DNA of 40,086 nt, taken from the IMG/VR virus record IMGVR_UViG_3300035695_000011, positions 1 through 40,086 of that record. One strand, written 5' to 3'. Origin of the DNA: a virus. Positions 39,229 to 40,086 of the stretch are shown here, piece by piece (position 1 is the stretch's first letter; every line of letters starts with the position of its first letter). Under the pieces are notes generated by a model, which saw only the letters and a program-made list of their open reading frames with translations, had not been told where the DNA came from and searched no databases. The translations under genes were made by a program, and so were the position numbers.

Positions 39229-39254
39229 CAAGGACGGATGGAGAGTCTTAAATT

Positions 39255-39473
39255 TTACGCTATCATAGACACCAGTTTCGACGCGAATGTTTCGCCGCAA
39301 CTCACCCGCTTGCGGTTCAGGGTTAGCATGTCAATCGCCCTAATCAAGCATTCCTCCGACTTTTGGCGCTGAGCCTGCGTGATCGCCTCCCCCTCAGCGT
39401 TCTCGATCATCTCAATCCAAAACATCGCAGCCTTCGTCCAGTATCTAAAGTCGTCCAATTGCTTAGCATTCAT
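39255..39473 (-). CDS. hypothetical protein, MNxKQLD paralog
   Basis: A 72 aa helical protein starting MNAKQLDDFRYWTKAAMFWI. The start resembles the neighbouring upstream gene (MNSKQLDEDRHFLESEGLKW), suggesting an ancient duplication. The C-terminus is basic (LNRKRV). Last gene of the leftward operon, overlapped by the upstream gene by 11 bases. Function unknown. Confidence 0.6.
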   Translation of the reverse strand: MNAKQLDDFRYWTKAAMFWIEMIENAEGEAITQAQRQKSEECLIRAIDMLTLNRKRVSCGETFASKLVSMIA

Positions 39474-39648
39474 CTCGATGGCTCCTGTGTTTTTCTAGCA
39501 GGTTTATAGTTTGTATTGTGATCATCCATAAAACTGTCGACAATACGAAATCTTCAAAGCTTACCCCATTTTCCATGGCCCTTGTCTTCCACTTCAGACC
39601 TTCCGACTCCAAGAAATGTCTATCTTCGTCTAGTTGTTTTGAGTTCAT
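39463..39648 (-). CDS. hypothetical protein, MNxKQLD paralog
   Basis: A 61 aa protein starting at 39648, where ATG overlaps the upstream stop (ATGA). It has a hydrophobic segment (about residues 31-46, FVLSTVLWMITIQTIN) and a His/Arg tail, so membrane association is possible. Upstream in-frame codons to 39759 shadow the preceding gene. Confidence 0.55.
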   Translation of the reverse strand: MNSKQLDEDRHFLESEGLKWKTRAMENGVSFEDFVLSTVLWMITIQTINLLEKHRSHRDEC

Positions 39649-39821
39649 TGCTCTATCCTCGTAATTGAAATTAGGTCGACGAAAGGACGGTCCGACTCCA
39701 CAAACCAGGTTTCTACTCGATCCAGAATGATCTCCATCAAATTTGACCAGTCTTTGCACGAAACATGATATATATATTTTTCCCCATCCTTTTTTAGCAC
39801 CACTTTGTAGCTAGCGTTCAT
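39645..39821 (-). CDS. 58-aa hypothetical protein
   Basis: The frame MNASYKVVLKKDGEKYIYHV... runs from 39821 to a TGA at 39645, linked at both ends by ATGA overlaps (39818-39821 and 39645-39648). The overlaps make it a convincing gene of the leftward operon. It looks like a small alpha/beta domain with acidic stretches. Function unknown. Confidence 0.65.
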   Translation of the reverse strand: MNASYKVVLKKDGEKYIYHVSCKDWSNLMEIILDRVETWFVESDRPFVDLISITRIEQ

Positions 39822-40078
39822 ATTAACGTCCTTTTGTTTGTATAAATATCTCTCAGTTCGTCCTTAGGGCATAGCATCCCTGTCCTATGGCATAGCTGCT
39901 CTATCGCCACATCGACCCCTTCCAGGTCAAGCTCGCCTCCCCTATACAAAACCTTAATCAGGTCTTGTAAGTCCTCGCGCACACAATCCATTTCCTTCTC
40001 TTTGTCCGCGCAATCCCAGCAATCCCCGGATGAACAGTCCTCCCACGGGTCCGAACCTTCCCATGCCGAATGCATCAT
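39818..40078 (-). CDS. acidic Cys-containing protein spanning the contig junction
   Basis: An 86 aa protein starting MMHSAWEGSDPWEDCSSGDC. It is acidic and has a Cys cluster (DCSSGDCWDCADKE) that could bind a metal. Its first bases are repeated at the left edge of the window, where the gene overlaps the 29-451 stop. Second gene of the leftward early operon on a circular map. Confidence 0.65.
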   Translation of the reverse strand: MMHSAWEGSDPWEDCSSGDCWDCADKEKEMDCVREDLQDLIKVLYRGGELDLEGVDVAIEQLCHRTGMLCPKDELRDIYTNKRTLI

Positions 40079-40086
40079 GTTCCCCC
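40047..40086. repeat. right copy of terminal near-repeat
   Basis: This copy matches positions 1-40 at 38 of 40 bases. It contains GGGGGAACATGATG, the ribosome-binding site and start of the 39818-40078 gene, read leftward. See the left copy for the interpretation. Confidence 0.8.

Noticed and set aside
1-40086. CRISPR array, insertion sequence, retron or toxin-antitoxin module
   Set aside because: No spaced repeat array, transposase, reverse transcriptase or recognisable toxin pair was seen; the only tandem repeats are the iterons and the fibre units.

Overview
The window is a compact tailed-phage genome of about 40 kb. The head genes (P22-type portal, terminase large subunit, N4-gp56-type major capsid protein, coiled-coil scaffold-like protein) and the short-tail accessory set point to a podovirus. 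A small lipoprotein gene suggests a Gram-negative host. I cannot name the host. The first and last 40 bases are the same sequence with two differences, and the leftward operon that runs off the left edge continues in frame at the right edge, so the window is probably a whole circular (or circularly permuted) genome cut at an arbitrary point. Coordinates near 1 and 40086 are then adjacent.

Layout. (1) 32-451 plus 39255-40078, leftward: an early accessory operon of small, mostly acidic proteins chained by ATGA overlaps and ending at a rho-independent terminator (39202-39228). (2) 687-4970, rightward: an HTH protein that may be the small terminase, then about eighteen small genes, including several DUF551-type proteins and six tiny membrane or lipoprotein genes that are the best lysis candidates. 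No endolysin is recognisable. (3) 4967-17851, leftward: virion genes. Read in transcription order from 17851 these are scaffold, capsid, a second major virion protein, small head/tail genes, head-tail connector, a beta-class DNA methyltransferase, a fibre protein with a gp53-like end, a very large tail protein, and three probable ejection proteins. (4) 18125-19230, rightward, embedded in the virion genes: a small gene, a tRNA (probably Glu-UUC) and a complete C5-cytosine methyltransferase that carries a second long open frame over its whole length. (5) 19216-25179, leftward: packaging genes (terminase, portal) and small genes. (6) 25310-30666, rightward: tail-fibre/tailspike locus of six genes with duplicated modules and a 183-bp tandem repeat. 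(7) 30619-34756, leftward: recombination module (RecT-like annealing protein, YqaJ exonuclease, SF2 helicase) followed by an integrase-like protein with no catalytic domain. (8) 34897-39186, rightward: Cro-like regulator, DUF551 protein, a 450-base intergenic region packed with hairpins, a replication initiator with iterons inside its own gene, a RusA-like resolvase and small genes.

Control logic. The two divergent early control regions (452-686 and 34757-34896) share an AGCACAA operator-like motif, probably the binding site of the Cro-like protein at 34897. Replication probably starts at two four-copy iteron arrays (36130-36275) inside the initiator gene. The arrays keep the same DNA word in two different reading frames, so the DNA itself is under selection.

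Most novel points: the overprinted methyltransferase, the iteron arrays, the shared operators, the hairpin-rich leader at 35406-35855, the tRNA whose acceptor arm supplies the ribosome-binding site of the methyltransferase, and the catalytic-domain-less integrase.
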